NCBI GenBank assembly: GCA_023439045.1
Contig: JAEXOY010000005.1
Coordinates: 32,472-96,471 of the forward strand
DNA: 64,000 nucleotides
Reading direction: 5' to 3'
From: Bacillota bacterium
GTDB taxonomy: Bacteria; Bacillota; Clostridia; Acetivibrionales; DSM-1351
The notes under the pieces are model-generated. The model was not told the origin of the DNA. It saw nothing but the letters and a program-made list of their open reading frames with translations, and made no database searches. Shown here in pieces: positions 49,911-58,763 of the stretch (the stretch's first letter is position 1; the number at the start of each line of letters is the position of its first letter). Both the position numbers and the translations under genes were made by a program.

Positions 49911-52376
49911 ATGGATCTTGTTGACTTACAAGCAAAAACACTAGAAGATTTGCGTTATATTGCAAAAATGATGGGTTTAAAAGGCATTACAAAGCTCAAA
50001 AAGGACGAGCTAGCAGAATTAATAATTAGTAACAACTCTGACAGTAATAAATCCCTAAAGACAAGTTCAAGAACGAAGGAATTGAAACAATCACATCAAA
50101 CTGATAAGCTTGATGTATCTGCTGCACAAACAGATATCAAAGAAGAAATTAAATCTACCAAAATAACTTCTGAGAAAGAAGCAGAAGCTTCAGAAAACAA
50201 ATCTGAAGTAACTGATATACAACAAAATCAGACTAAGTCAGAAATTCAGTCAGTAGCAAATGAAGCCCAACCATTAAGAAAATCAAAAAGGGGAAGGCCA
50301 AGCAAATCAATTCAAGATGTTGTTACCACAAGCTCTGAAAACAAATCTGATTCTTTGATTTCCACATCTTTAGATATGAATAGTGAAAAAGCACCTCATA
50401 TCTCAGATAGGCTTAAGCATTTGGGTATAAATCCTAGTCAAAATGCACAGAGGTTAGAAGACGGTATACATACATCTACTGAAACGCCTTCTGAAAAAAA
50501 GCCAAAGCAGAAAAAATCTAAGGACGCACAAAAGCAAGAAAATAATAAAGATATAGTTAGTGAACAGGCAAAAGAATCAGAGGCTATAAAAGCAAACCCT
50601 TCTGTTGAAGAAGTAACTGATTTAAAGCCTACTTTAGCTGAGTCAGAACACAAAACTCAAGATGTTGTAAAGCAACCTCCAAAGGACCTTTCACAACAAA
50701 ACCATGGAGCTAAGCGTGAACCTACACAAAGAACCTCATTGGCGCCACATAGGAATGCCTCTGCTACAAGGTCTCATAGAAGTGATAATGGCAAGAGATT
50801 TGGGGATTCTACAGCAGTTCATAGGACAATTAGAACCAATCACAGAAGTCATATACAGACCTCTGATACCTCAAGTAATACACCGCTTGCTACAAACAAT
50901 GGCAGATCTGTATCAACCAAAATTGATACTCCAGCTGTAACAACAGCGACTACCGAACCTGTTGCTTTACCTATTGTTGATGCACCTAAAACAGATAGTT
51001 TAGCAAATAAAAATATTATAGATACACAATCCTCTGATGTTGTCCAGGGGGCAATAGCTCAACCCGCAGTTGCTACACAAAACGGTATTGCTACACAAAA
51101 CGGTATTTATACACAGAATGGTATTTCTACACAGAATGGTGCGGCTTCTCAGCCAACTGCTGCTATGCAAACACCAACAAACGGACAGCAAAATTTTGCA
51201 CCACAATATGGACAGCAGACCTCTGCACCTGTCCAGGAAAAGATAGAGAGTGATGATCCTGTAGAAGGAGTACTTGAGGTGTTACCAGACGGATATGGAT
51301 TCCTGAGAAGTGACAACTATCTTTCTGGTCCAAAGGATGTATATGTTTCCCCTTCACAGATTAGAAGGTTTGGGCTAAAGACTGGTGATAGACTAAGAGG
51401 TAAGGGCAGAATTCCAAAGGAAGGCGAGAAGTTCCAGGCGCTATTATATGTTCAGACGGTAAACGGAGATACACCTGACGTGGCTGCAAAGAGAATTCCT
51501 TTTGAGTATCTGACACCAATATACCCTGATAGCAGGATTAACCTTGAGACAACTCCAAGGGAGCTGTCCACTAGACTTATTGACTTAATGGCACCAATTG
51601 GTAAGGGTCAAAGAGGAATGATAGTATCTCCTCCAAAGGCTGGTAAAACTATCTTACTTAAAAAAATAGCAAACGCTATAACTGTTAATTATCCTGAGAT
51701 TGAACTCATCGTGCTTCTTATAGACGAACGTCCCGAAGAAGTTACCGATATGCAGCGTTCAATTAAAGGTGACGTTATATACTCAACCTTTGATGAGGTT
51801 CCAGAGCATCATATAAAGGTAGCAGAAATGGTACTTGAACGTGCTCAGAGACTAGTAGAGCAGAAAAGGGACGTTGTAATTCTTCTAGACAGTATTACAA
51901 GGCTTGCAAGAGCATACAACCTGACAATACCACCAACAGGACGTACTTTATCAGGAGGTTTGGATCCTGGTGCTCTGCACAAGCCAAAGAAGTTCTTCGG
52001 AGCAGCTAGAAATATTGAAAATGGCGGTAGCTTGACAATAATGGCTACGGCACTTGTTGAAACAGGCAGCAGAATGGACGATGTAATCTTTGAGGAATTC
52101 AAAGGTACAGGTAACATGGAGCTTCATCTGGACAGAAAGCTTTCTGAAAAGAGAATCTTCCCTGCAATAGATATAAATAAATCGGGTACTAGAAGAGAAG
52201 AATTACTGCTTACTCAGAAGGAGCTCGAGGGTGTTTGGGCTATTAGAAAGGCAATGAGCAACATGGGTACTGGGGAGGTTACTGAGATACTCATTAAGCA
52301 GCTCATGCAGACAAGGTTTAACGAAGACTTTATAAAGAGCATAAATATTTCATTCCTTGAGAAAAATAGGGACTGA
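49911..52376 (+). CDS. rho: Transcription termination factor Rho with a very long N-terminal insert
   Basis: An 821-residue Rho; the usual length is about 420. Residues ~1-45 are the Rho_N/SAP-like helical start (LVDLQAKTLEDLRYIAKMMG). Residues ~45-440 are a low-complexity, Lys/Glu/Ser/Thr/Gln-rich, probably disordered segment ending in TQNGI repeats. Residues ~445-515 hold the OB-fold RNA-binding domain (VLPDGYGFLRS), and ~530-821 the hexameric ATPase: Walker A PPKAGKT with Lys579, LLIDERPEEVTDM, and LLDSITRLARAYN (Walker B). It frees RNA from polymerase by RNA-driven ATP hydrolysis. Disordered inserts occur in some clostridial Rho proteins; in C. botulinum one forms aggregates. Confidence 0.95.
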   Translation: MDLVDLQAKTLEDLRYIAKMMGLKGITKLKKDELAELIISNNSDSNKSLKTSSRTKELKQSHQTDKLDVSAAQTDIKEEIKSTKITSEKEAEASENKSEVTDIQQNQTKSEIQSVANEAQPLRKSKRGRPSKSIQDVVTTSSENKSDSLISTSLDMNSEKAPHISDRLKHLGINPSQNAQRLEDGIHTSTETPSEKKPKQKKSKDAQKQENNKDIVSEQAKESEAIKANPSVEEVTDLKPTLAESEHKTQDVVKQPPKDLSQQNHGAKREPTQRTSLAPHRNASATRSHRSDNGKRFGDSTAVHRTIRTNHRSHIQTSDTSSNTPLATNNGRSVSTKIDTPAVTTATTEPVALPIVDAPKTDSLANKNIIDTQSSDVVQGAIAQPAVATQNGIATQNGIYTQNGISTQNGAASQPTAAMQTPTNGQQNFAPQYGQQTSAPVQEKIESDDPVEGVLEVLPDGYGFLRSDNYLSGPKDVYVSPSQIRRFGLKTGDRLRGKGRIPKEGEKFQALLYVQTVNGDTPDVAAKRIPFEYLTPIYPDSRINLETTPRELSTRLIDLMAPIGKGQRGMIVSPPKAGKTILLKKIANAITVNYPEIELIVLLIDERPEEVTDMQRSIKGDVIYSTFDEVPEHHIKVAEMVLERAQRLVEQKRDVVILLDSITRLARAYNLTIPPTGRTLSGGLDPGALHKPKKFFGAARNIENGGSLTIMATALVETGSRMDDVIFEEFKGTGNMELHLDRKLSEKRIFPAIDINKSGTRREELLLTQKELEGVWAIRKAMSNMGTGEVTEILIKQLMQTRFNEDFIKSINISFLEKNRD
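51072..51146 (+). repeat. 18-bp tandem repeat inside rho (TQNGI units)
   Basis: ACACAAAACGGTATT and variants start at 51075, 51093, 51111 and 51129, exactly 18 bp apart, encoding four T-Q-N-G-[IA]-x hexapeptides in the disordered segment just before the OB fold. Third-position changes (AAC/AAT, AAA/GAA) show that the copies have started to drift. Confidence 0.88.
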
Positions 52377-52389
52377 GCAAAAAATAGTC

Positions 52390-52418
52390 TTGCGATATGT
52401 AGAGTTTTGTGTTAAAAT
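52390..52418 (+). promoter_or_regulatory. Promoter of rpmE
   Basis: TTGCGA (52390-52395), a 17-bp spacer ending TGT, and TAAAAT (52413-52418), an extended -10 form. rpmE starts 144 bp downstream. Confidence 0.55.
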
Positions 52419-52561
52419 ATCACTTGCCTCTTATAAATAGCAAACAGTAATACATTTTAATGTATTAATTGATATAAACACATAAGTGTGATAAATCGTA
52501 ACATAAATAACGCTATTGTTCATTGAGGACATTGCAATGGTTTTGAAAGAAGGTGAAAAGA

Positions 52562-52771
52562 ATGAAAGAAGGAATTCATCCAAATTACCAGGAGACAGTT
52601 GTAAAGTGTGCTTGCGGCGAAACTTTTACTACTGGTTCTACTAAGAAGAGCCTTCACGTTGAAATTTGTTCAAAGTGTCATCCTTTCTTTACTGGAAGAC
52701 AGAAGCTTCTTGATACAGGTGGACGTGTAGAAAGATTTAAGAAGAAATTTGGTATTGTTGACAACGCTTAA
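52562..52771 (+). CDS. rpmE: 50S ribosomal protein L31, zinc-binding type
   Basis: A 69-residue L31: MKEGIHPNYQETVVKCACGETF at the start. The CAC (C16, C18) and CSKC (C36, C39) pairs make the zinc site of the 'C+' type, which is released from ribosomes as a zinc reserve when replaced by a Cys-free paralogue in some bacteria. ATG 52562 follows AAGGTG. A strong hairpin terminator follows. The order rho-rpmE-DUF1385-prmC is typical of Firmicutes. Confidence 0.96.
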   Translation: MKEGIHPNYQETVVKCACGETFTTGSTKKSLHVEICSKCHPFFTGRQKLLDTGGRVERFKKKFGIVDNA

Positions 52772-52787
52772 TATTGTATTCGCATGG

Positions 52788-52821
52788 AAAAACTGGGTGA
52801 TACCCAGTTTTTATTTTTTTT
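52788..52821 (+). terminator. Terminator after rpmE
   Basis: A perfect 11-bp stem (52788-52798 with 52802-52812) with a 3-base loop, followed by a T run to 52821. Confidence 0.92.
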
Positions 52822-52953
52822 AGAATATAGGAATTTATAAGTTAAGAGTGTTACAGGAGTGTTGGTAATACTGAGATTGAATGTTTACACATGAAGTGTT
52901 TCGTAAAAATGCAACCTAGGGTTCACTTCTAATGGTGTTCATATAATGTTAAT

Positions 52954-52982
52954 TTGTTCAGAATATAAATCTATGCTATTAT
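52954..52982 (+). promoter_or_regulatory. Possible promoter of the DUF1385 gene
   Basis: TTGTTC (52954-52959), a 17-bp spacer and TATTAT (52977-52982), 34 bp before the ATG at 53016. The -35 is weak. Confidence 0.4.
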
Positions 52983-53015
52983 ATACATATTGAAAGCAAT
53001 TTCATTGGAGGTTAT

Positions 53016-53966
53016 ATGAAAAAGACAAGCATAGGGGGACAAGCTCTTCTCGAAGGGCTTTTAATGATAGGTCCGGAGTACATGGCTACAGCAATCAGAA
53101 AGTCAGATGGTGAGATAGTTGTAGAAAAAAAGCCTGTGAAGCCTAAAGGAAAGTGGAGCAAGATTCCTATTGTCAGAGGGGCAGTAAACCTCTTTAAACA
53201 GCTGATAGTAGGTATTAAGGCTCTGATGTACTCGGCGGATTTTGTGGATTTAGAAGATGGTGAGAAATATGAGCCGTCCAAATTTGAAAAGTGGTTGGAT
53301 AGAAAGTTTGGTGACAAAATAACGGATATTGCAATTTATTTTGCTGTTATAATATCCATTTGCTTTAGCGTAGGATTATTTATACTATTACCAAACTTTA
53401 TTGCTACTGTGATTGAGAATTTTACGCCTATTAATAAAGAGGTATTTTCAGGGGTAGTTATATTGAATCTCGTGGAAGGTGCCATAAGAATTGGATTGTT
53501 TATAGGGTATCTTGCATTGGTCTCATTGATGAAAGAGATGAGAAGGGTTTGGGAGTACCATGGTGCTGAGCACAAAACTATACACTGTTATGAGCACGGC
53601 GATGAAATAACCGTTGAAAATGTTAGAAAATATACTACGTTGCACCCAAGATGTGGTACAGCGCTATTGTTTACAATAATGGTTATAAGTATTTTATTAT
53701 TTTCATTTTCAGGATGGCACAATGTATTTATTAATGCATTAATTAGAATACTACTAGTGCCAATAGTTGCAGGCGTTTCAATCGAATTGATAAAGTTTAT
53801 GGCAAAGAAGGAAAATATTCTATTCAAGATAGTAACAGCACCAGGCCTATTCTTTCAGCGTTTTACTACAAGAGAGCCTGATGACAGCCAGATTGAAGTT
53901 GCAATTGCTGCATTTATGGAGGTTCTTCCTTCAGAGAATGTCAAAGACGAATGGGGCAAGGATTAA
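53016..53966 (+). CDS. DUF1385 membrane protein (YqhQ-like)
   Basis: A 316-residue membrane protein of the DUF1385 family: KTSIGGQALLEGLLMIGPEY at the start, VRGAVNLFKQLIVGIKALMYS, the conserved YHGAEHKTIHCYEHG, and HPRCGTALLF. Four to five helices lie between residues ~105 and ~265. The His/Glu-rich block (GAEHKT) and the conserved Cys hint at metal binding or catalysis, but the family has no known function. ATG 53016 follows GGAGG. It is 14 bp ahead of prmC, an order kept across Firmicutes. Confidence 0.88.
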   Translation: MKKTSIGGQALLEGLLMIGPEYMATAIRKSDGEIVVEKKPVKPKGKWSKIPIVRGAVNLFKQLIVGIKALMYSADFVDLEDGEKYEPSKFEKWLDRKFGDKITDIAIYFAVIISICFSVGLFILLPNFIATVIENFTPINKEVFSGVVILNLVEGAIRIGLFIGYLALVSLMKEMRRVWEYHGAEHKTIHCYEHGDEITVENVRKYTTLHPRCGTALLFTIMVISILLFSFSGWHNVFINALIRILLVPIVAGVSIELIKFMAKKENILFKIVTAPGLFFQRFTTREPDDSQIEVAIAAFMEVLPSENVKDEWGKD

Positions 53967-53980
53967 GGATTTAGAAGCAT

Positions 53981-55048
53981 ATGAATATAAAAGAGTGTCT
54001 ATCAGTAATCACTGCACAACTTAAAGAAAACAACATTGATACCCCGGCACAAGAGGCTGGGGTTCTGCTTTGCCATGCATTAAAATGTGACAGAACCTAT
54101 CTGTATGCTCACCCTGAGGAGGAATTGGCTGAGCATGTAGTGGAGCAATTGTTTGACAGTGTTATAAAACGTATTAATAAAATACCTTTGCAGTATATTG
54201 TGGGAAATACCGAGTTTATGTCGCTTACATTTTCTGTAACACCCAGTGTGCTTATTCCAAGGCAGGATACAGAGCTGCTGGTGGAAACCTGCATAAACCT
54301 GGCCAATAAGGGTGTTGCGGGTGCTGGTCCGCGCAGCCCTCGCCAAATCAGTATTCTTGACATGTGTACCGGCTCGGGCTGCATTGCCGTAAGCCTTGCC
54401 TGGTATCTGGGGCAGGCAAGGCTTACGGCCTGCGATATATCCGATGAGGCACTGGAAGTTGCAAGGGTTAATGCTAAAAATAATGGGGTAGCAGAGAGGA
54501 TTACATTCCTGCAGGGAGACTTATTCGATGCTTTAATTGGGCTTGAGCAGGTTATTCCCAGTTCTGTTGATATGAGCGAGGCACAAGCTGAGCAGACTCA
54601 GCATATGCAAGAGCATAAGGCACAAGATGAGCAGATAGAAACTCAGCATATGCATGTCGAGGAGGCACAAGCTGAGCAGATAGAAACTCAGCATATGCAT
54701 GTCGAGGAGGCACAAGCCCAGCAAGTTCAGCAGGCACAGAGTTTTGATATTATAGCAAGTAACCCTCCATATATAGAATCTGAAACAATATCTACACTAG
54801 ACCCAGAAGTTCGCAGCAATGAACCATTGCTTGCGTTGGATGGTGGCACTGATGGATTGGATTTTTATAGACGAATAAGTAAAGAGTCCTCTGCTTATTT
54901 AAAGCAAGGTGGTTACCTTGTACTTGAAATAGGCTATAATCAAGGACAGACTGTATCTTCATTGCTTACAGAAGCAGGCTTTACAAATGTTTCGGTGCTA
55001 AAGGATTTATGTAATAACGATAGAGTAGTTTTGGGGCAGAAGCTATAA
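53981..55048 (+). CDS. prmC: Release-factor glutamine methyltransferase with repeat insert
   Basis: Methylates the Gln of the GGQ motif in release factors RF1/RF2. 355 residues against the usual ~280. The helical N-terminal domain (~1-85) ends PLQYIVGNTEFM; the SAM core has LIPRQDTELLVE (motif X), ILDMCTGSGCIAVSLAW (motif I) and NPPYIES with Asn261 (the NPPY catalytic motif). Between motif III (ITFLQGDLFDAL) and FDIIASNPPY lies a ~65-residue insert of 15-residue repeats (EAQAEQIETQHMHVE). The frame is intact and both flanks fit the family, so the enzyme is probably functional, with the insert as a surface loop. It ends 30 bp before the convergent ytvI-like gene. Confidence 0.92.
   Translation: MNIKECLSVITAQLKENNIDTPAQEAGVLLCHALKCDRTYLYAHPEEELAEHVVEQLFDSVIKRINKIPLQYIVGNTEFMSLTFSVTPSVLIPRQDTELLVETCINLANKGVAGAGPRSPRQISILDMCTGSGCIAVSLAWYLGQARLTACDISDEALEVARVNAKNNGVAERITFLQGDLFDALIGLEQVIPSSVDMSEAQAEQTQHMQEHKAQDEQIETQHMHVEEAQAEQIETQHMHVEEAQAQQVQQAQSFDIIASNPPYIESETISTLDPEVRSNEPLLALDGGTDGLDFYRRISKESSAYLKQGGYLVLEIGYNQGQTVSSLLTEAGFTNVSVLKDLCNNDRVVLGQKL
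54578..54735 (+). repeat. 45-bp in-frame tandem repeat inside prmC
   Basis: GGCACAAG cores at 54580, 54619, 54664 and 54709; the last two steps are exactly 45 bp (15 codons), the first 39 bp. The central copies are nearly identical, so expansion is recent. All spacings are multiples of three, so the frame is preserved. Confidence 0.92.
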
Positions 55049-55078
55049 GCTACCATACAATAAAAAGTAGAATAGCAG

Positions 55079-56137
55079 TTACTCATTCCAAAGCTTTAAT
55101 ACTTTTGCATCCTGTAGATTCTTTACAATTATTATTGTAATAGGTCCAATAAACATTCCCAGTATTCCAAAAAACTCTAGGCCTATGTACATTGCTATAA
55201 GCGTAACAAGTGGAGGCAGCCCAATCTGACTTCCTACTATCTTGGGTTCAAGTATTTGACGTATTAATATTCCCAGAATATATATTATGGTAAGCCCGAA
55301 TGCTAAGGTTATATTTCCGATAATAAGCTGCCACAAAATCCAGGGTATCATAACTACTCCTGTACCCACTATTGGAATAGCATCTGAAAGACCAACGACC
55401 AGTGCAATAACCAGTGCGTATTTTACATTCAGAATAAATAACCCTATACATACTTCCACGAAGGTAAAGGCCATCAACATTCCCAAGGCTTTGAAATAAC
55501 CAAATAAAGCAGCCAGCGTGTCTCTTTTTAGCATTACGATATTTTTTCTCCATTTAAAAGGCAGTTGCCTATAAATAAAGGAAGAAATTGCTTGTCTGTC
55601 GCTGCTAAAGAAGTAGGTACTCAATAGGGTGACAATAGCGAATACCGTCAAGTGGGGGATAGAAGATAATGCATTTATTAAATATGTAACGAAGTTTTTT
55701 ATCCATTCTCCGATATTGGTTGATATGCTATCAATATTTTTTGAAATTGCAGTGCTGATTTCCAGTGGCAAATTATTATAGATAGTATTTAATTTATAAG
55801 TAATCCTGTCAACTTGAACTATAATACTATCGGTATATGTATTAAGGTTATCCTGCAGTCCAATCAATTCATTATAAACCTTTACCAATCCTATTGTCAG
55901 AAGAGTACCTAAAACGGATATGGTAAAAAGAAGAGATATTATAGCTCCAATTCTTCTAGTTACATGAACTTTTTCAAGTAGCTTGATTAATGGCTCATTA
56001 ATTGCTGAAAGAAAAAGTGCTATTACAAAGGGTGCAAAAAACGGCAGAAGGTATTTTATTGAAATATACAGTAGCAAAAAGAATACAACTATGTATAAAG
56101 TCTTTTTAATAATAGGTCCATATCTTTCCCAAAACAT
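55079..56137 (-). CDS. YtvI-like sporulation membrane protein (AI-2E transporter fold)
   Basis: A 352-residue membrane protein of the AI-2E/YtvI family. About eight helices, in two groups (residues ~10-95 and ~150-345), are separated by a helical loop (YNELIGLQDNLNTYTD). Typical blocks are PFFAPFVIALFLSAINEPLI and VGLSDAIPIVGTGVVMIPW. In Bacilli YtvI is under mother-cell sporulation control; its substrate is not known. A strong GGGAGG precedes the ATG. It is convergent with prmC with 30 bp between stop codons. Confidence 0.82.
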   Translation of the reverse strand: MFWERYGPIIKKTLYIVVFFLLLYISIKYLLPFFAPFVIALFLSAINEPLIKLLEKVHVTRRIGAIISLLFTISVLGTLLTIGLVKVYNELIGLQDNLNTYTDSIIVQVDRITYKLNTIYNNLPLEISTAISKNIDSISTNIGEWIKNFVTYLINALSSIPHLTVFAIVTLLSTYFFSSDRQAISSFIYRQLPFKWRKNIVMLKRDTLAALFGYFKALGMLMAFTFVEVCIGLFILNVKYALVIALVVGLSDAIPIVGTGVVMIPWILWQLIIGNITLAFGLTIIYILGILIRQILEPKIVGSQIGLPPLVTLIAMYIGLEFFGILGMFIGPITIIIVKNLQDAKVLKLWNE

Positions 56138-56514
56138 AGTTTATACCTCCCTTGGTTTGATGGTTATTTAAAGTCATCTAATATATATATTTATATTGTA
56201 TTTCTCAAAATAACACAAAATCTTTTTTATTCTTGATAATATATTTTTGGTGGAAAAATAATCTAATAGTTCTCAATGCCAATCAATAAAAGCATTGTGT
56301 TTTTTTTAACACAATCTTGTATACAATGTTCTAAACCACATAGGTGTAAGTAGCTAAAAATAAGCATTTTGCCAATTGATTTTGGAAAATAAATAATGTA
56401 AAATGATAAACGGACGACAATAAAAGAGCGTAGTCGACATAATTTTGATGGAAGTAATTTATACATCTTAATTAGCATTTGACTATGCATCTTGGTGTGT
56501 CTATGATTGTAAAT
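56138..56514. other. Intergenic stretch without a recognised gene
   Basis: About 375 bp upstream of the ytvI-like gene, very AT-rich. Short open frames here have no ribosome site or family features. I see no hairpin or promoter I would defend. Confidence 0.5.
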
Positions 56515-56601
56515 GGTTAACTATATTGCAGAGGGTTAACTATATTGCAGAGGGTTAACTGTGATTGCAGAGGATTAACTGTGATTGCAGAGGATTAACT
56601 G
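56515..56601. repeat. 19-20 bp tandem repeat, five copies, upstream of the ech operon
   Basis: GG[T/A]TTAAC cores start at 56515, 56534, 56553, 56573 and 56593, with a spacing of 19, 19, 20, 20 bp. The early units read GGTTAACTATATTGCAGAG, the later GGATTAACTGTGATTGCAGA. The GTTAAC centre of the early units is palindromic. Confidence 0.85.
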
Positions 56602-56604
56602 TGA

Positions 56605-56652
56605 TTGAGAATTTAAGAGCTCAGTGGGTTTATAAAGCCCACAAGTTCTCAA
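56605..56652. other. Two-tier hairpin between the repeat and the ech operon
   Basis: Outer stem TTGAGAA/TTCTCAA (56605-56611 with 56646-56652), inner stem GTGGG/CCCAC (56624-56628 with 56638-56642). No T run follows, so a regulatory or processing role in the leader is more likely than termination. The remaining ~125 bp before the first ech gene hold only its ribosome site. Confidence 0.45.
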
Positions 56653-56780
56653 ATATATGAGGGTAGCTGGTGCAGGTTTTCTATTTTAACTTACGTACAT
56701 ATTTGCATTAACTAATTAAGAAAAAAGAGAGTCTGCTATCGGCAAAGAAAAAAATCTATTATTTGAAAGGAGAATTAGCT

Positions 56781-58763
56781 GTGGAATGGTATTTATTACT
56801 GGCAGCTATTCTGCTGCCTGCACTTAGTGCAGTGCTATGCTTTGTATTGAGAAATCAGAAGGTTCGTATCGCTGTTGTAAGTGTATCAACACTTATATTG
56901 TTTGCCGTGGCGGGTGGATTCATTTACCTTCTGATGACATCACCCGATGGGAAAATTGTTTTTCACATGGGGGAAAGTACGCTTGAAGTAGTCAGCTGGA
57001 TAATCAAGGGGGTTGATTTATTACTGCTGGGATACATGGCGTATATAGGTATAAAGCATAAGAAGGCAATTGTTTTAGTTTTAGTAATCCTTCAATTTAT
57101 CCCTTGGTCCTTGTTTGAGGTATTTGGTTTCTTTGGACATCCACATGAGCCAGAGTTTGCGTTTGTAATAGACTATCTATCTCTGATTATGATTGCTTTA
57201 GTGTCAATCATAGGTCCAATTATTACTGTTTTTGCTATAGGATATATGAAGGAACACGAGCATCATTTACACCTAAAGGTATCAAGACAGCCACGGTTCT
57301 TTATGGTACTATTCGTATTCCTCGGTGCTATGAATGCACTGGTTATGACAGATAATCTGTCATGGATGTACTTCTTCTGGGAAATAACTACTCTTTGTTC
57401 ATTCTTGCTCATTTCACATGATGGAACTGAAATAGCAATAAAGAATGGTTTAAGAGCGTTATGGATTAACTCAGTTGGTGGTCTTGCTTTTATAGTTGCA
57501 ATAGTTCTTGTTAACGAGAGCTTGGGCACATTATCAATTCAAGCAATTGTAGAATCAGGCGGAGCAGCATTTACTGGAGCGCTTCCTATAGCGTTGGGTC
57601 TTTTATGTATTGCAGGTTTTACAAAGTCTGCGCAGTTCCCATTCCAACCTTGGCTTCTAGGTGCAATGGTTGCACCAACACCAGTATCTGCACTATTACA
57701 CTCAAGTACAATGGTTAAGGCTGGTGTGTATTTAGTAGTAAGACTTGCACCTGCATATACAGGGACAATTCTCGCTCAGATGGTAGCTGTGGTAGGAGGG
57801 TTTACCTTCGTAGCGGCATCTGCAATAGCAATAAGCCAGAGTAATGCAAAGAAGGTACTTGCTTATTCAACAATAGCAAACCTTGGACTTATCATTTGCT
57901 GTGCCGGAATTGGTACAAGGGTTTCTATTGCGGCAGCAGTACTACTTATGATTTTTCATGCAGTATCAAAAGGCTTACTCTTCCTATGTGTTGGTACAAT
58001 TGAGCAGGGTATTGGCAGCAGAGATATAGAGGACATGCAGGGCTTGTTCAAGATTATGCCTTTTACAACAGTAATAACTGTAATTGGTATGATTTCTATG
58101 CTATTACCTCCATTTGGAGTACTTATTACAAAGTGGCTCGCAATTGAGACAGCAGTTCACCAACCGATAGTATTACTCTTCATAATACTTGGAAGTGCCT
58201 TTACAGTAGTGTTCTGGGCACAGTGGATTGGTATTATACTGACAATGTCCTACAAGACAAAATATACAATGGAAAAGATAGGTGCATCAATCAAGACTGC
58301 ATTGACATTCCTTATAGTTGGTGTATTGGCAGCTAGCGTATTGATAGTTCCAATGTACAACAATTTTATAAAGCCATATATCGCTTCCCTTAGCATAGCT
58401 GATAGCGAAATGCTTTCAGGCACTGGCTTGGGAATATGGCTCGAGGCAACTGACAAAGCAGTTTATGGTGGGTTTGCTTCTATAATGTTCTTTATAGTAA
58501 TATTTGTACTTATGATTACAATACCTCTTTTATCAAAGAGACGTAAACCAAGTAGTTTAAAGCCACCTTATCTTTGTGGTGCAAACGTTAATGAAGACCT
58601 CAGAGGTATAGAGTTTAACGGACCTGGCGATAAGGTTGAACAGGTAGTAGTAAGAAATTACTACATGGAACAAGTATTTGGTGAAAGCAAGCTTTCATTC
58701 TACCTGAGCGTCGTAGCGGGTGCTCTCATTATTATAATGTTAGGGGTGGTGATAGGGTTATGA
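56781..58763 (+). CDS. echA: Ech hydrogenase subunit EchA (NuoL/antiporter-like)
   Basis: A 660-residue polytopic protein, related to NuoL and Mrp antiporter subunits, that forms the ion-pumping arm of the Ech membrane-bound [NiFe] hydrogenase. About 16 helices; conserved blocks FLGAMNALVMTDNLSWMYFF (with the charged E in FFWEI), FPFQPWLLGAMVAPTPVSAL and LLHSSTMVKAGVYL. GTG 56781 with AGGAG ahead is preferred over the TTG at 56763, which overlaps that site. First gene of echABCDEF; it overlaps echB by 4 bp. Confidence 0.92.
   Translation: MEWYLLLAAILLPALSAVLCFVLRNQKVRIAVVSVSTLILFAVAGGFIYLLMTSPDGKIVFHMGESTLEVVSWIIKGVDLLLLGYMAYIGIKHKKAIVLVLVILQFIPWSLFEVFGFFGHPHEPEFAFVIDYLSLIMIALVSIIGPIITVFAIGYMKEHEHHLHLKVSRQPRFFMVLFVFLGAMNALVMTDNLSWMYFFWEITTLCSFLLISHDGTEIAIKNGLRALWINSVGGLAFIVAIVLVNESLGTLSIQAIVESGGAAFTGALPIALGLLCIAGFTKSAQFPFQPWLLGAMVAPTPVSALLHSSTMVKAGVYLVVRLAPAYTGTILAQMVAVVGGFTFVAASAIAISQSNAKKVLAYSTIANLGLIICCAGIGTRVSIAAAVLLMIFHAVSKGLLFLCVGTIEQGIGSRDIEDMQGLFKIMPFTTVITVIGMISMLLPPFGVLITKWLAIETAVHQPIVLLFIILGSAFTVVFWAQWIGIILTMSYKTKYTMEKIGASIKTALTFLIVGVLAASVLIVPMYNNFIKPYIASLSIADSEMLSGTGLGIWLEATDKAVYGGFASIMFFIVIFVLMITIPLLSKRRKPSSLKPPYLCGANVNEDLRGIEFNGPGDKVEQVVVRNYYMEQVFGESKLSFYLSVVAGALIIIMLGVVIGL

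Noticed and set aside
54533..54737. Two minus-strand frames with repeated Leu- or Ala-rich peptides
   Set aside because: They are shadows of the prmC repeat; the periodic sequence keeps several frames open.
56263..56490. Minus-strand open frame of 75 codons upstream of the ech operon
   Set aside because: No ribosome site, unusual composition and no recognisable domain; treated as noncoding.
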